From Toxorhynchites rutilus septentrionalis (taxonomy: Eukaryota > Arthropoda > Insecta > Diptera > Culicidae), in contig NC_073746.1 of assembly GCF_029784135.1 (NCBI RefSeq), positions 300,025,614 to 300,089,613 on the forward strand: 64,000 nt of DNA. The letters are read 5' to 3'. The notes under the pieces are model-generated. The model saw only the letters and a program-made list of their open reading frames with translations. It did no database searches and was not told the DNA's origin. Shown here in pieces: positions 36,656 through 46,802 of this stretch; the first letter of the stretch is position 1; each line of letters opens with the position of its first letter. Made by a program: the position numbers and the translations under genes.

Positions 36656-37275
36656 TGCGGGCGCTACACGATTCGTCCAACGAATGCTGGACTCAAACAT
36701 TTGACTCGATGAATCGTCAAATGTTGTGACGAATGTGCTGCTACACGGTGAAGTAAATGTTCGACTCAATGCAATCGGTCCAAACAATCGGCGAGTATTT
36801 GGATCGAATGTTTATTGTTTCTATTTACCATCAAAAACGTTAGGAAACTGAATGATGATGCGAGTATTGAAATTGCTGCCGTAGCAATTGTACTGATATC
36901 GGGCTGTAAATTAAAAATGCTTCAAATCACCATTATTAAAATGCAATATTTCGCCGAATATTTTGAACTTTAAGAATCAATTTCATAGTTCCTTCACCTA
37001 AAACTTGTAAACAAACCAATCTGTCAAAGATAGATTCGGACGAATCGTGTAGCGGTGTATCGGATGTCATCGAGTGTCGAATCAACGAATGACAAAAATC
37101 CTTTGACTCGTGTCACTCGCGTTGGAAGATAATCCACAACGAACGGATTACCTTCCAACGCGAATATTCGACACTCGACATTGGAGGTTCGTAGCTCGTC
37201 AGTCGACTACACGATGCGTCGAATCATCGAGCGTCCAGCATTCGAGGGTGTTCGTAGCATCGTGTAGCGCTGGCT
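36656..37275. mobile_element. MITE with GCGCTACACGA inverted ends
   Basis: The ends are inverted repeats around GCGCTACACGAT, continuing into 'ccaacgaatgctgg' / 'ccagcattcg' in inverted order. TAA lies on both sides (36653-36655 and 37276-37278), a PIF/Harbinger-like 3-bp target. Inside are many 'tcgactc'/'gagtgtcga' repeats and one strong hairpin (37118-37164). No gene. Confidence 0.72.
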
Positions 37276-37278
37276 TAA

Positions 37279-38352
37279 CATAAGCAAACTTGAATCTGAC
37301 GACTGGTGAGTAAAGCGCGTATTAAACAATTTTATTGTTGCCATAAGGCAATACGGAGGTAAGAGTTTTGAAATAATTCTAATACGAAATAATAATAATA
37401 CGCCGGGAAAATGTAGCCGATGTTGGGCTTACGAATCATGATTCTGCTTTACATATGTGTTTAGTAGTACGGTAGAGAATGGCTATTGATTGGTAGCATT
37501 TAGCAAAACATTAGTTATATTTACTAACTATTTCTCTCAGTGCAGTTACGCTCTCCTACATAACATAATGGAAAAAAATATATTCGTCGATGTAAACAAG
37601 CAGTGAAAAAGGAGACAATATTCGATGGGTGATCTGTATGGAGTCCCACAGCCGTGACTGAGGTATCACAATCATACAATTATTAGCTCTGTAAAGCTAT
37701 CGGGGATTAAGCCTTCGATATAAATGAATTGAAAGAAAAATATTATTGTAATCTTAGTGAGGTCCAAACTGAACTAATCAATGTTTCTGATTATTCGATA
37801 TTAAAAATGAATTTGAAATGGAAAACTATGCATTTGCGTTCCTGATGTGTTTCAGAAGCGTCTAATTTCTACTTCTGATTTTGTTTCCTTCATCGCTTGC
37901 GAAAATTCAGGAGCTATGTCAGCACGAATCCGGCCTGAAGTGTTTTCTTTGACAAAACCGAATAATACATTAGTTGAATTGAAACACAGTTGAAACACAG
38001 GAAGCTAAACCAACAAATTAGTTCTTATTAATATTGAAAAAATATCCAATTGCAGAAAAACGCCCATATTGTTGGGATTAATTATCACATTTTTGGGATG
38101 CCTCGAAAACACCCAAGCCGGCAGAAGGGAGGCAAAAAAAAACTGCGAATCTCACTTTTCGATGACTAATTGGTAACCCCCCCTTTGCTGCTTCCGCCCA
38201 CGACACTAACAAATTCCGTCAAGTGGTTTGCTCCGATCTTTCTGAGCTTTGAAGCGAAATGTGGTATTAATCTGCCGCTTTCATTTACCCCCATCATCTC
38301 TTTCTTTTTCTCCCCCAAGTCACATTGGCGTTTGGCGGGCGAGATATCCACA
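37279..38352. other. Stretch without a recognised gene
   Basis: AT-rich to about 38090, then less AT-rich. Short open frames only. The sequence just before the tRNA gene shows no element boundary. Confidence 0.4.
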
Positions 38353-38537
38353 GCTCCAGTGGCGCAATTGGTTAGCGCACGGTACTTATAAGACAGTACA
38401 CGTTGTATGGAGAGGAGAGACCCGCGAGGGTTCGAATCGCGCGGCACCCGTGTGCAGTGCAAGTTAAGCGATGTAAACACGGAATGTTGTTGTTATGAGC
38501 GATGCCGGGGTTGTGAGTTCGAGCCTCACCTGGAGCA
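38353..38537 (+). tRNA. tRNA-Ile(UAU) with a 111-nt intron
   Basis: The 5' half (38353-38390) gives acceptor GCTCCAG, D arm GCGC...GCGC, and anticodon stem CGGTA with loop CTTATAA, anticodon TAT. The 3' half (38502-38537) gives the opposite stem TGCCG, variable GGGTT, T arm GTGAG-TTCGAGC-CTCAC and acceptor CTGGAGC with A73. All stems pair (one G-T in the anticodon stem). The sequence closely follows the animal tRNA-Ile(UAU) type, which is known to carry an intron one base 3' of the anticodon; the intron here is 38391-38501, longer than usual. A TTTTT at about 38543-38547 fits a pol III terminator. This tRNA reads the minor Ile codon AUA. Confidence 0.94.
38391..38501 (+). other. tRNA intron with internal B-box-like hairpin
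   Basis: Within the intron, CGCGAGGGTTCGAATCGCG (about 38422-38440) forms a small stem with a T-loop-like TTCGAA, matching the pol III B-box consensus GGTTCGAATC. Its presence inside an intron that is longer than usual is unexpected; it may be coincidence or an old tRNA/SINE fragment. Confidence 0.6.
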
Positions 38538-39565
38538 GGAACTTTTTGTTGTAGCAGCTGCAGTAACATTTTTGTATTCTTTATTATGGTCGCATTTCGA
38601 TCGGCGTTGACAGATGTCATTCACCTTGGCTTGGTTGGGTCGAAGACATCTCGCGTGGTGTGGGGGAGGAAATTTGTCTCGTGGCCATTGTATGCAGAGT
38701 AGGCTCTCGTGACAGTCTCACGCATTTTCACCCGATGATGATGAGACCGACAATTAGCTGCCAGCAGCAGCAGCAGCAATTATGAAAGGTCGCTACGATG
38801 GGGTGTCGTGTGAGTTTATCCATCAAAAGGTGGAGTTCAACGATGCCTCTGATGAGTGTGTTTGTGTGTTTGTGTTTACATTCATGTGACGTTAAAACAA
38901 CAGCAGCACCAGCGATGGGGACGATGGTGACGACAAACCGGAGGAACATCAGCAAACAAACAAAAACGCGGGGAGACAAATGCGTGGGGATTTTCCCAGA
39001 ACGAAGCGATGGGAAAAAGATGCTCGAATGGAAGGAATTTTACTCGCATTAGAATAGAATGGCGACGACACACATAGAACCTGACAGTTTGTGTGTACAC
39101 GAAAGCGTGACTGGGAACTGCTTGCAAATGGAATAAATTAATTGAAATCAAGCGATGCAAGTTTGTTGCATCCAAGCATATTTTTGATATTGATACATCG
39201 TTAAGCGACTGATGAGAGACTCAAATTTAATACTTGCTAATCAAAAATATCTTATCGAGCAAACATGCCATCCCCCCGGTCGCGTTAAGCAGCGATGAGA
39301 CAACATCATTATCAGTAGGCATTGTCATCGCCCCGGCGCTATAATTGCGTGTGAATTGTTTCTATCGCTGTCATTATCATTCCAATCTGAATAGACACTG
39401 ATGTGGCGTTTAATTTATGAGATTCGCTATCAGAAAGATGTTGTTAGCTTTATTTTGGACGAGTATGTTCGACATGTGACGGAGTTTTCATAATTCTTGT
39501 ACTTATTTGAATATCATAGCGTTGATCATGGGATCACTCAAATTGTCTCAGATTTAATGCTATTG
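38538..39565. other. Stretch downstream of the tRNA without a recognised gene
   Basis: Moderately GC-rich with short CAG runs (38766-38778, 38898-38910) and overlapping open frames on both strands with no domain. Likely unique intergenic sequence. Confidence 0.45.
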
Positions 39566-40817
39566 ACCCATTCTAGCGTGACGTGATAACGGTTTGACTC
39601 ACTAAAAACAGTTTTTTTCCTGTTTTCATGTATAAATAATACAATTTCCGAATGGTAAACGATTTTAAAGTGAAATTGAGAAAATTTCCTACAAGAATCT
39701 TCAGTTGGAGAATATTTTGCAGTAGAATTCGCTTGTTGCCACCCCAATACTTTCGTGACGTGTCAAAACCTGTCTTTTTGCGGGTTCCGACTTTTGAACA
39801 TTAATGTTGTATTTTCAGTTCCGTTTCAAAACATACAAATAAACTTTGTTCTATGATTTGTCAATGAAAGAAGAACGTAGATTCGTGTATACTCAGTTTT
39901 TCGAAAAACTCGTAAGAACATCTATTTTGACGGCATGCATTATGTGACGTGACAACGCGCTCTGTGCTAATAAACAGTCTCCACCAAGCGTTGTCACGTC
40001 ACACAATCAATAAGTTGTATTAAATAAGAATTTAACCGTATTGTATCAAGCTATATACTATTTTTCATGTTTTTATTACACTGAATACCTCTCACATTCC
40101 CCTGAGATCTCCCCTTCCCCTTCCAAAGGTCCATCCTATAGGGGAATGTGGTCCTAACGTGACCGGTGATCCTGAATCTACCCCTCTTTGTATCTCAGTA
40201 ACGGTACATCCTATCGAATTATCAGTAGTATCAAATGAAAGGTGTCGCTGATAATTTGATAGCAAGGTGACCTTTTTCTGGCTCTCTTCATTTTAGCGTT
40301 TTAGCGCCATTTTGCGTTTCAATTGCTTCAAAAACAGAGAAGAAATATTTTTGACCTGTATGCAAAATGAGTTCAATGTTCTTTTAGATTGTGAAACATT
40401 GCGAAACAAAGCAATTGAATCGTTTGTTTGAAACCCCCAATAAGTCCATATGACGCACATGCAAGAAAACGACAAAAAACTGTTTTTCTCAAAATTTTGA
40501 CCTGGTCCTCCAATTTGTTGGTATGAAGTTCGATTATTAGACCCAAAACATATTATTTGGGCCCACTACCATATCAATATAACAGGTTAAACTCAAAATA
40601 TAACGCTTCGAAGTTGGTGGACTTTTGGGGTTTCTCAAACAAACGAGAAATTAGCGGTATATTTAGCGGTTCTGAAGTGATTCAATTCGATTCCAAGTAC
40701 TTTTAATGTTCATAATGTTCATACTAAGTAAGAATGGGATTAATGATATATTATGTTCTGCACTGGAGGAGTGACGGTAAGGAGGGCGCGTTTGACTGGT
40801 GGTTGAATAAGTATTAA

Positions 40818-42054
40818 CCCTCCTGTACTCGCGTGCAAAATCATAACACGTATACTCGCGCACGGTGTCACAGACCGAAAATTGAACTTCTCTGTAATGT
40901 TGCCATTGTGTATTTTCCAGGCTTTATTGGCATTTATTTGAGGAAGAGGGTATGATTGAATGAAAAAACTCAAAAAAAATGTTTTCTTCAACTTTATTAT
41001 GTTTTAATGGTCATCTAATTCAGCCTCCTCAAAACAGAGTAATTTTTGATACTCCAACACAAATAACGAAATTCGAATTTTTCACTGTTATTAATTAAAA
41101 GTAAGCAACTGAATATAATTCATGGAAGTATGAAGAGCTATAAAACAACATAAAAACGTATTAATCGATTGTGGTTTCATTGGAGTAAGAATCAGAATTA
41201 CTCAGAAATACAGAATCAGAAATACATTTCATACAGTTGTTGCGTATTTTTCGGGTCTTTTATCGAAGAGAAGAATGTATAACGACCTTCTAGATAATTA
41301 CCAGATGATAAAGGTTCTGGAATATAAAGTTTGCATATTTCTAATATTCTTTGTCTCTGTATTTTTGGTAAACTAGAAATTAATGCCATTTTTTAGATGG
41401 GGCCTAAAAAGATGATATAAAAGGATTTCTAGGAACTTCCTTTTCTTTTTTTTTGTTTTCTTGTCGATAATGTCCATTATAAAAAAAATATCCCCGAAAC
41501 TGTAACTTTCAAAAATTGCCATAAGCCACCGATTAGTTTATAGTTTACTGTTTACAATTATTCCACAAGTGAAATTTTTATCACAAGTGTGTATATATTA
41601 TATTTAGCGAATACCTATACGAAAGTCAAATATTTATATTTTGCTTTTGAACGTATGAATCTAACGACGAATATATCGACGAATAGTTAATATATGGATC
41701 CGTTCAATCCAGTTACAAAAGAGACTGAAATCAAACAAGAATAGTCCGGTAATGATCTTATGCATTATATGCAATATATATTCCACGCCATTAACATTAA
41801 TTTATCCATTTCATTCAACAATATTGTAGAATATGAAAAAGTTACTCCTATACTCGCGTCGGTGTGTCAGACCGAAAGTGTTAAAAAAGTGACACACGTT
41901 CCCTTTGTACCAATACATGCGATACGCTAAACGATGACGAATGACGAATAAAGAAGCTAGAGAGAATCTCAAAGTCGTAGTGTTGATATTTTCTGAGAAA
42001 TGAACGAATTATTGATTTCTCGGTCTGACAGACCAATGCGCGAGTATAGGAGTG
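40818..42054. mobile_element. piggyBac-like MITE
   Basis: TTAA lies on both sides (40814-40817 and 42055-42058). The ends are inverted: CCCTCCTGTACTCGCG at the left and, read inward from the right, CACTCCTATACTCGCG. Subterminal 'gtgtcacagaccgaaa' and 'tcggtctgacagac' are inverted as well, and an additional internal copy lies at 41850-41878. No transposase, hence non-autonomous. Confidence 0.87.
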
Positions 42055-42529
42055 TTAATTAAGCTCAGATTACTTTCAATGCATAAGGAATACAAAAATT
42101 CGTTATGGAGGGAGATAGAGGTTATTTTGAAATACTTTTTGCGTTACGTAATGTATGAAAAGTACATAGTTCTACGGGGCTTTGTCTGTCACTCATCTTA
42201 GTGTACTTTGAGCACTTCCACAGTTCTTAGTGTGTGCCTTTTCAAAGCGTTTTTATCCTTTTAAAAGCATTCAAATGGCAAGCACAGCAATACCCGCTAA
42301 TACTACAGGGCTGTTGAAGGAATTTCCAACCAAAAAAATAGTGCCGGATTCGAATCCTCAACCTCCGGCTTGGAAGACCAACCTGCTTAGCATTAGCGCT
42401 GTTGAGCCCCTGATTTTACAGTCATGTAATATTCAAAATAGTTTTTTTTGCAGCTGTTAAAAATAAGGATATGAGCCATGTAATAATAAAGTTTATTTGC
42501 AAAAATAATTTTTAAATGCTTTTATTGGA

Positions 42530-44378
42530 CTATTGACCATGTTCATCCCGAGCTTCCATGTTACGTGTAGGCCAATCCGTCAAAATTTCGTTATAAAACC
42601 TGGTGATATTATCTTCATCCGGAATATATACTTTCAACTTCTTGATGTCCTCGATTTTTTTTTATATTGATCGGAGTTTTTCCACCTGGATATGCAGGAT
42701 CGGCAGGGAGACTTAATTGTTCCGGTTTAGATTGTAAAAGCCGAAAAGTACTACTGTTGGTGTCACGTATATGATTTCTTGCCACCATCAGGTCCTTGAA
42801 TCCTTTCGAGTGATAACGCTGGTTGAACTGCGAAACCTTGAAGTGCACTTCTTGGTCCTTTGCGGTTTGCCGACCACTACTTTCTAACGAAATAGGCGTT
42901 TTCTTGTAGTGTAATGGCCACCAGGATTTGAAGTCTACAATATTCTTTGCCTCAACGATTTCCACCTCAAATCTATCGTTCTTGGAAGCTGATTTGATAA
43001 GATCTGCATACTGCTGTACTGTGTAGACACGATCCACCATATTGATCTTCTTCTTCAAGACTGCGAAGTCTCTGTCGCATGGCAGGAAAGAATGTCCTCT
43101 AATCGGGAAATATTGATCAACGGATTCAAATTTCCCCAGGGTGACCAAAGCTGAACACATCCTCACCAACGTGTTATTTTTGTTTTGAGCTGCGCATGAA
43201 TCGGAAAATATGTGGAGGTTCTTAGCGTTTTCCAGATTCTCTGTGATGTACTGCATCAAAAATGAGCACACTTCGTTTGGACCCTTGCATGGTGCTGTCT
43301 CCTTTGTGGTACACGAAGAATTTAGCAGTACCATCCTTCAAATTGTGTATACCGAAAACATTTACCATAAGCTGTCTCAAATAAAACGCATCCTGGACGG
43401 GAATATTAGGCAAACGCAAGTTTTGCATATAATCCATGGCAATAACTGCAACGCTGTCCTCGGATTGTTCACCAAGTTCCCTCATAAGGGAAGAAAATAC
43501 CTTGGCTCGGCGTAGATGTACAGCTTTTATATTGATAGCTGCTTGTTTGGCTGTTTCATTCTGTACTGGATTCTTGATTTCAACGTTAAGTGCTTCACAC
43601 GTACAACATGTATCCACTTGAGGGCGACCGAACGATAAATAAAAATGTTGCTTGAAAATTTTTCTGTAAAACGAGTTGCCCAGTTTTGTATTTGGATGTT
43701 GCTCTTGGAACATATTGAACATTATTGTGAAATCAAGCTTCGCACTTAAATAATGTTTCTCGACCGATATATAGTGAGATATTTTTACCGGAAACGAGGA
43801 AATGTGTTGTTTAACTAGGTCGATTACAATTCCCGGCTTGGAGTTTCCGGGAGATGATTTGCCTCTCAAATCGTTTGGAACCTTGCCTTTCGCCAACAGC
43901 AAGCGCAATCTTCGAACTCTTTCAGGTGTAATACCGTGAAGGATTTCAAAAGCAGCTCGGCACACACTGACTTTTTTGAGTAACGTAGAAACATTGTATC
44001 CATAAGTGTTTCCTCTGGAAGGTCTACCTGACTCATCCTGGCTAATCCTCTTTCGATGACGCTTTATTGGTTTGAGATATATCAAGGGTTGCAAGTAGCA
44101 GTCCTGTTCATTTTTATTTTTCAAGCTTCGAAATTCCCGAAAAATGCGCTGCTTGTCAGTTTCCGGAATGAGGCTGCAACAGTTTTTGGTGCATCTAGAT
44201 TATACGATTGTTTAATTACGACTACCCTAACTAATTTTCATCCAATCAAACCTATCTGCAGTTGCAATCCGCTTCCACTATTACACCTTATAATTTCCGC
44301 TTTGTATTCTGCTGTCCGCCGAAATCCACGCTTCCGTTTCAGGGTCGTGTCTGGGACACAATCCGAGTCGGAAGACAT
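42530..44378 (-). pseudogene. DUF7869-like presumed transposase (spliced, two frameshifts)
   Basis: Exon 1 (44287-44378) encodes MSSDSDCVPDTTLKRKRGFR and ten more residues; after a 92-bp intron (GT at 44286, AG at 44195) exon 2 continues with CTKNCCSLIPETDKQRIFRE. The exon 2 frame runs to a frameshift near 43281 (GGGTCC context), resumes as CKGPNEVCSF, and is shifted again in an A tract (T-run at 42655-42663 on the plus strand) before the end YIPDEDNITRFYNE...; the stop is at 42530-42532. In total it is about 580 residues. Motifs: VDTCCTCEALN (Cys pair), IAMDYMQNLRLP, IFSDSCAAQNKNN and RGHSFLPCDRDFAVLKK. These resemble the widespread animal 'DUF7869' proteins, whose acidic residues suggest an RNase H-like DDE fold. 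Function as transposase is inferred from the flanking TIRs; the family name is from memory. Confidence 0.75.
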
Positions 44379-44665
44379 TTCTATTGAGTTAAGTTGCGCA
44401 AGCTTCTTATAACATCAGATGTAAACCAAGAATGAGATTGTATACCTATCTCAACGCCGCCCATGATGATAATTGGAAACATGGACTTATGGGGTTTCTC
44501 AAACAAACGAATATTTGCAACCCCAATTCAAGGGGGTTCGTAGAACTAACTTTTTCTGAAATTTTGATAGTAGGTGTAGGTATCCTCAAGGACTCAACAT
44601 ATGCCAAAAAGTCAATTTTGATAAAAGTGGCGTTTATGGGGTTTCTTAAACAAACGATTCAATTG

Positions 44666-46800
44666 TAAATGCTTATGGTAGTATGTTCATCAAAATAAGC
44701 GATATAAATTGAATCTACATGTTACCTGTAATACACCTGTTACCTGTAATACATTTGGGAAAAGTCGGGGTGGTGCTAAACCGACCTCCAGTTTTTATAT
44801 CGTGATTGTTTAACACGTTCACTCTGGCGCTTGCCATCAATGGCTAGTACAATCCTGGTTCATCGAGTGGCGCTCACTACAGGGGGAACGCAACTTTTAA
44901 TAAACTTTTTGTATACATCCGCGCACATACTTGTGCAAGGGCGTTTATGTTTGCGTGTTGAAGATGACTTTGACTTTGACGTTGACTTTGATCGTTGATC
45001 GTTGATGTTTGCGTGTGTATTTGTATGTGCACTTTTTTTTGTATAACTCCACACACGTCGCTCTAAGGCCAAGTTCATGGATATATGCCAACCGTACCAT
45101 TCACGATCGTATTGTGGGATTTCATGCCATTCCCGATCTTTTATATCCGTTTTTAACGAACCGGAAGTCACCATCCTCGATTCCAAAATGGCATCGGAAT
45201 ACGATATTCCACATTCCACATTTTTTTAGCATTCAATACTACCATCAGCAAACCGGGCGTTGAAATAAGATTATATCGTATATTATGGATTATATCGTTC
45301 ATATATTGTTGATAGAACATAGGAGAAAGATGATTTGTATGTTTTGAAACGGAGCTGTAATTAAGAAAATTAATCATCAATGTTCAACAGTCCGAAACAG
45401 CAAAAAGTCAGGTGTCGCCACGTCACAAAAGTATTTGTTGTTATAAAGTTTAACGTCGTTTAATTTTGTGTGCTTTATTCATGAAAACGCAAAAAAAGTG
45501 TTTGTAGTGAGTCAAAATGTTGTTACGTCACACTGGAATGGATCGTATACTTTTCGTGACGTGACAACATCTTCTGGAAACAGTTGATACTCCTCTGTTT
45601 GTGGACCGATCTCAACCAAATTTTTTGAGTTGTTGACCCCCATTGTTTGCTCAGAGAAACCCAAGTATAAAAATGTTTGAACCTATGTTCATCTGATAAA
45701 CTAAAAAAATGCTCTATTTTTGTGACGTGACAACGCTTCAAAATACCCGTTTTTCAAATGCTTGTTTCTCTTAAATTACAAAATGAAACGTAGGTCTACC
45801 CATGGCTCTTCAAACAAGTATTTAATCACCCATTCAATGGTATATAGACATTGAAGTTTGGTTAAGCATGTGCGGAGATATCTCAAGAAACGTAGAAATA
45901 GTGAAAACCTAAAATATTTCAAATATATTTTGTAGTTTTTTAAACTCGTCTCTCTCAAAGTTTGGTGCATAAAAATAAATTTGTTACAAAAAAATATGAT
46001 ATAACTAGTGCTTACTCAAATAACGTTTTCAATTTTCTCCTAATACGAGATCTGAAATTTGGTTCTCTGGTACATAACCTCATGGATTGGGTCTATTCAG
46101 AACGTTGAAATCATTATTGATTTTTTTAGCAAGAATTTCAAAAAAAAACCCTGAAGACGTACGACAATTCATGATTTTCTAACAAACTATATAAACAGTC
46201 GTAGTTAACCCTTTGCACTCGAGGTCTCTTGCTTGCGCGAACCAGCAACATTTTCGAACAATAAAACGTACACAAACAATAAAAGTTCACCTGTTCGATT
46301 ATTTATATATCGAAAACAATAAACTTTGATAGATATTACATTCTGTAATTAGAGGCGGAAAAGGCCATCTCACGAATTTCATGCCAACTCGCCTTAGGAG
46401 TCTACCAAATATTGGTCGAATAATGAAATAAGGTACACTGGAGCAAGTTGAAAGGATTTTTTCGAAATTCAACTTGAAAGACATCTTAAAAAATCATTAA
46501 ATCAATAAATTGAAATCTGTTTGCAACATATGCACGGTATGATAGATGACTTCAGATAAAACATATAGATTCACACTGAATGTTTCGAAAAATGTCAATT
46601 TTTAAAATGGTTAGTTTTCATATGAATTGTTTTCGTTGTCCCGTAGAACGAGGTAAGTTGAAACGCGGAACTATCATGAGTTTGATGTGCGGTTTTGCTT
46701 CTCGAACTGTCTACAACTGATTTATGAAACACTAAATTGAAGGAATTACATTTGGAACGGTTTTGGTACATGTTAGATATGGGCGAGCAGTACATACTAC
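44666..46800. other. Stretch without a recognised gene
   Basis: It contains the right arm of the outer GTGACGTGACAAC element (45398-45543) and further motif copies to 45735, a short run of 'gactttgac' repeats (44963-44995), and AT-rich DNA to the TA that precedes the next element. Open frames are short and unremarkable. Confidence 0.45.
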
Positions 46801-46802
46801 TA

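Larger units (their letters stand above)
40417..44660 (-). mobile_element. TIR transposon encoding a DUF7869-like protein
   Basis: The ends are inverted repeats that share GAATCGTTTGTTT and continue as 'gaaaccccca' with small differences (about 28 bp). The element is flanked by AATT on both sides (40413-40416 and 44661-44664), which fits a 4-bp target duplication. The terminal motif also occurs internally near 40622-40652 and 44484-44512. It carries one spliced gene on the minus strand (42530-44378). The left half is interrupted by a piggyBac-like MITE (40818-42054); without it the element would be about 3 kb. Confidence 0.72.
39566..45545. mobile_element. Outer inverted-repeat element with GTGACGTGACAAC motifs, split by later insertions
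   Basis: Left arm 39566-39780 and right arm 45398-45543 are inverted copies ('gacccattctagcgtgacgt' versus 'gatccattccagtgtgacgt' on the other strand; also 'tttcgtgacgtg' against 'cacgtcacaaaagta'). The motif GTGACGTGACAAC or close variants occurs eight times in and near the arms, including two copies beyond the right arm (45558 and 45723), so the true end may be further right. The middle is occupied by the element at 40417-44660. No gene of its own was recognised. Confidence 0.6.

Noticed and set aside
38166..39175. Open frames around the tRNA gene
   Set aside because: They overlap the tRNA and each other on opposite strands and contain no domain.
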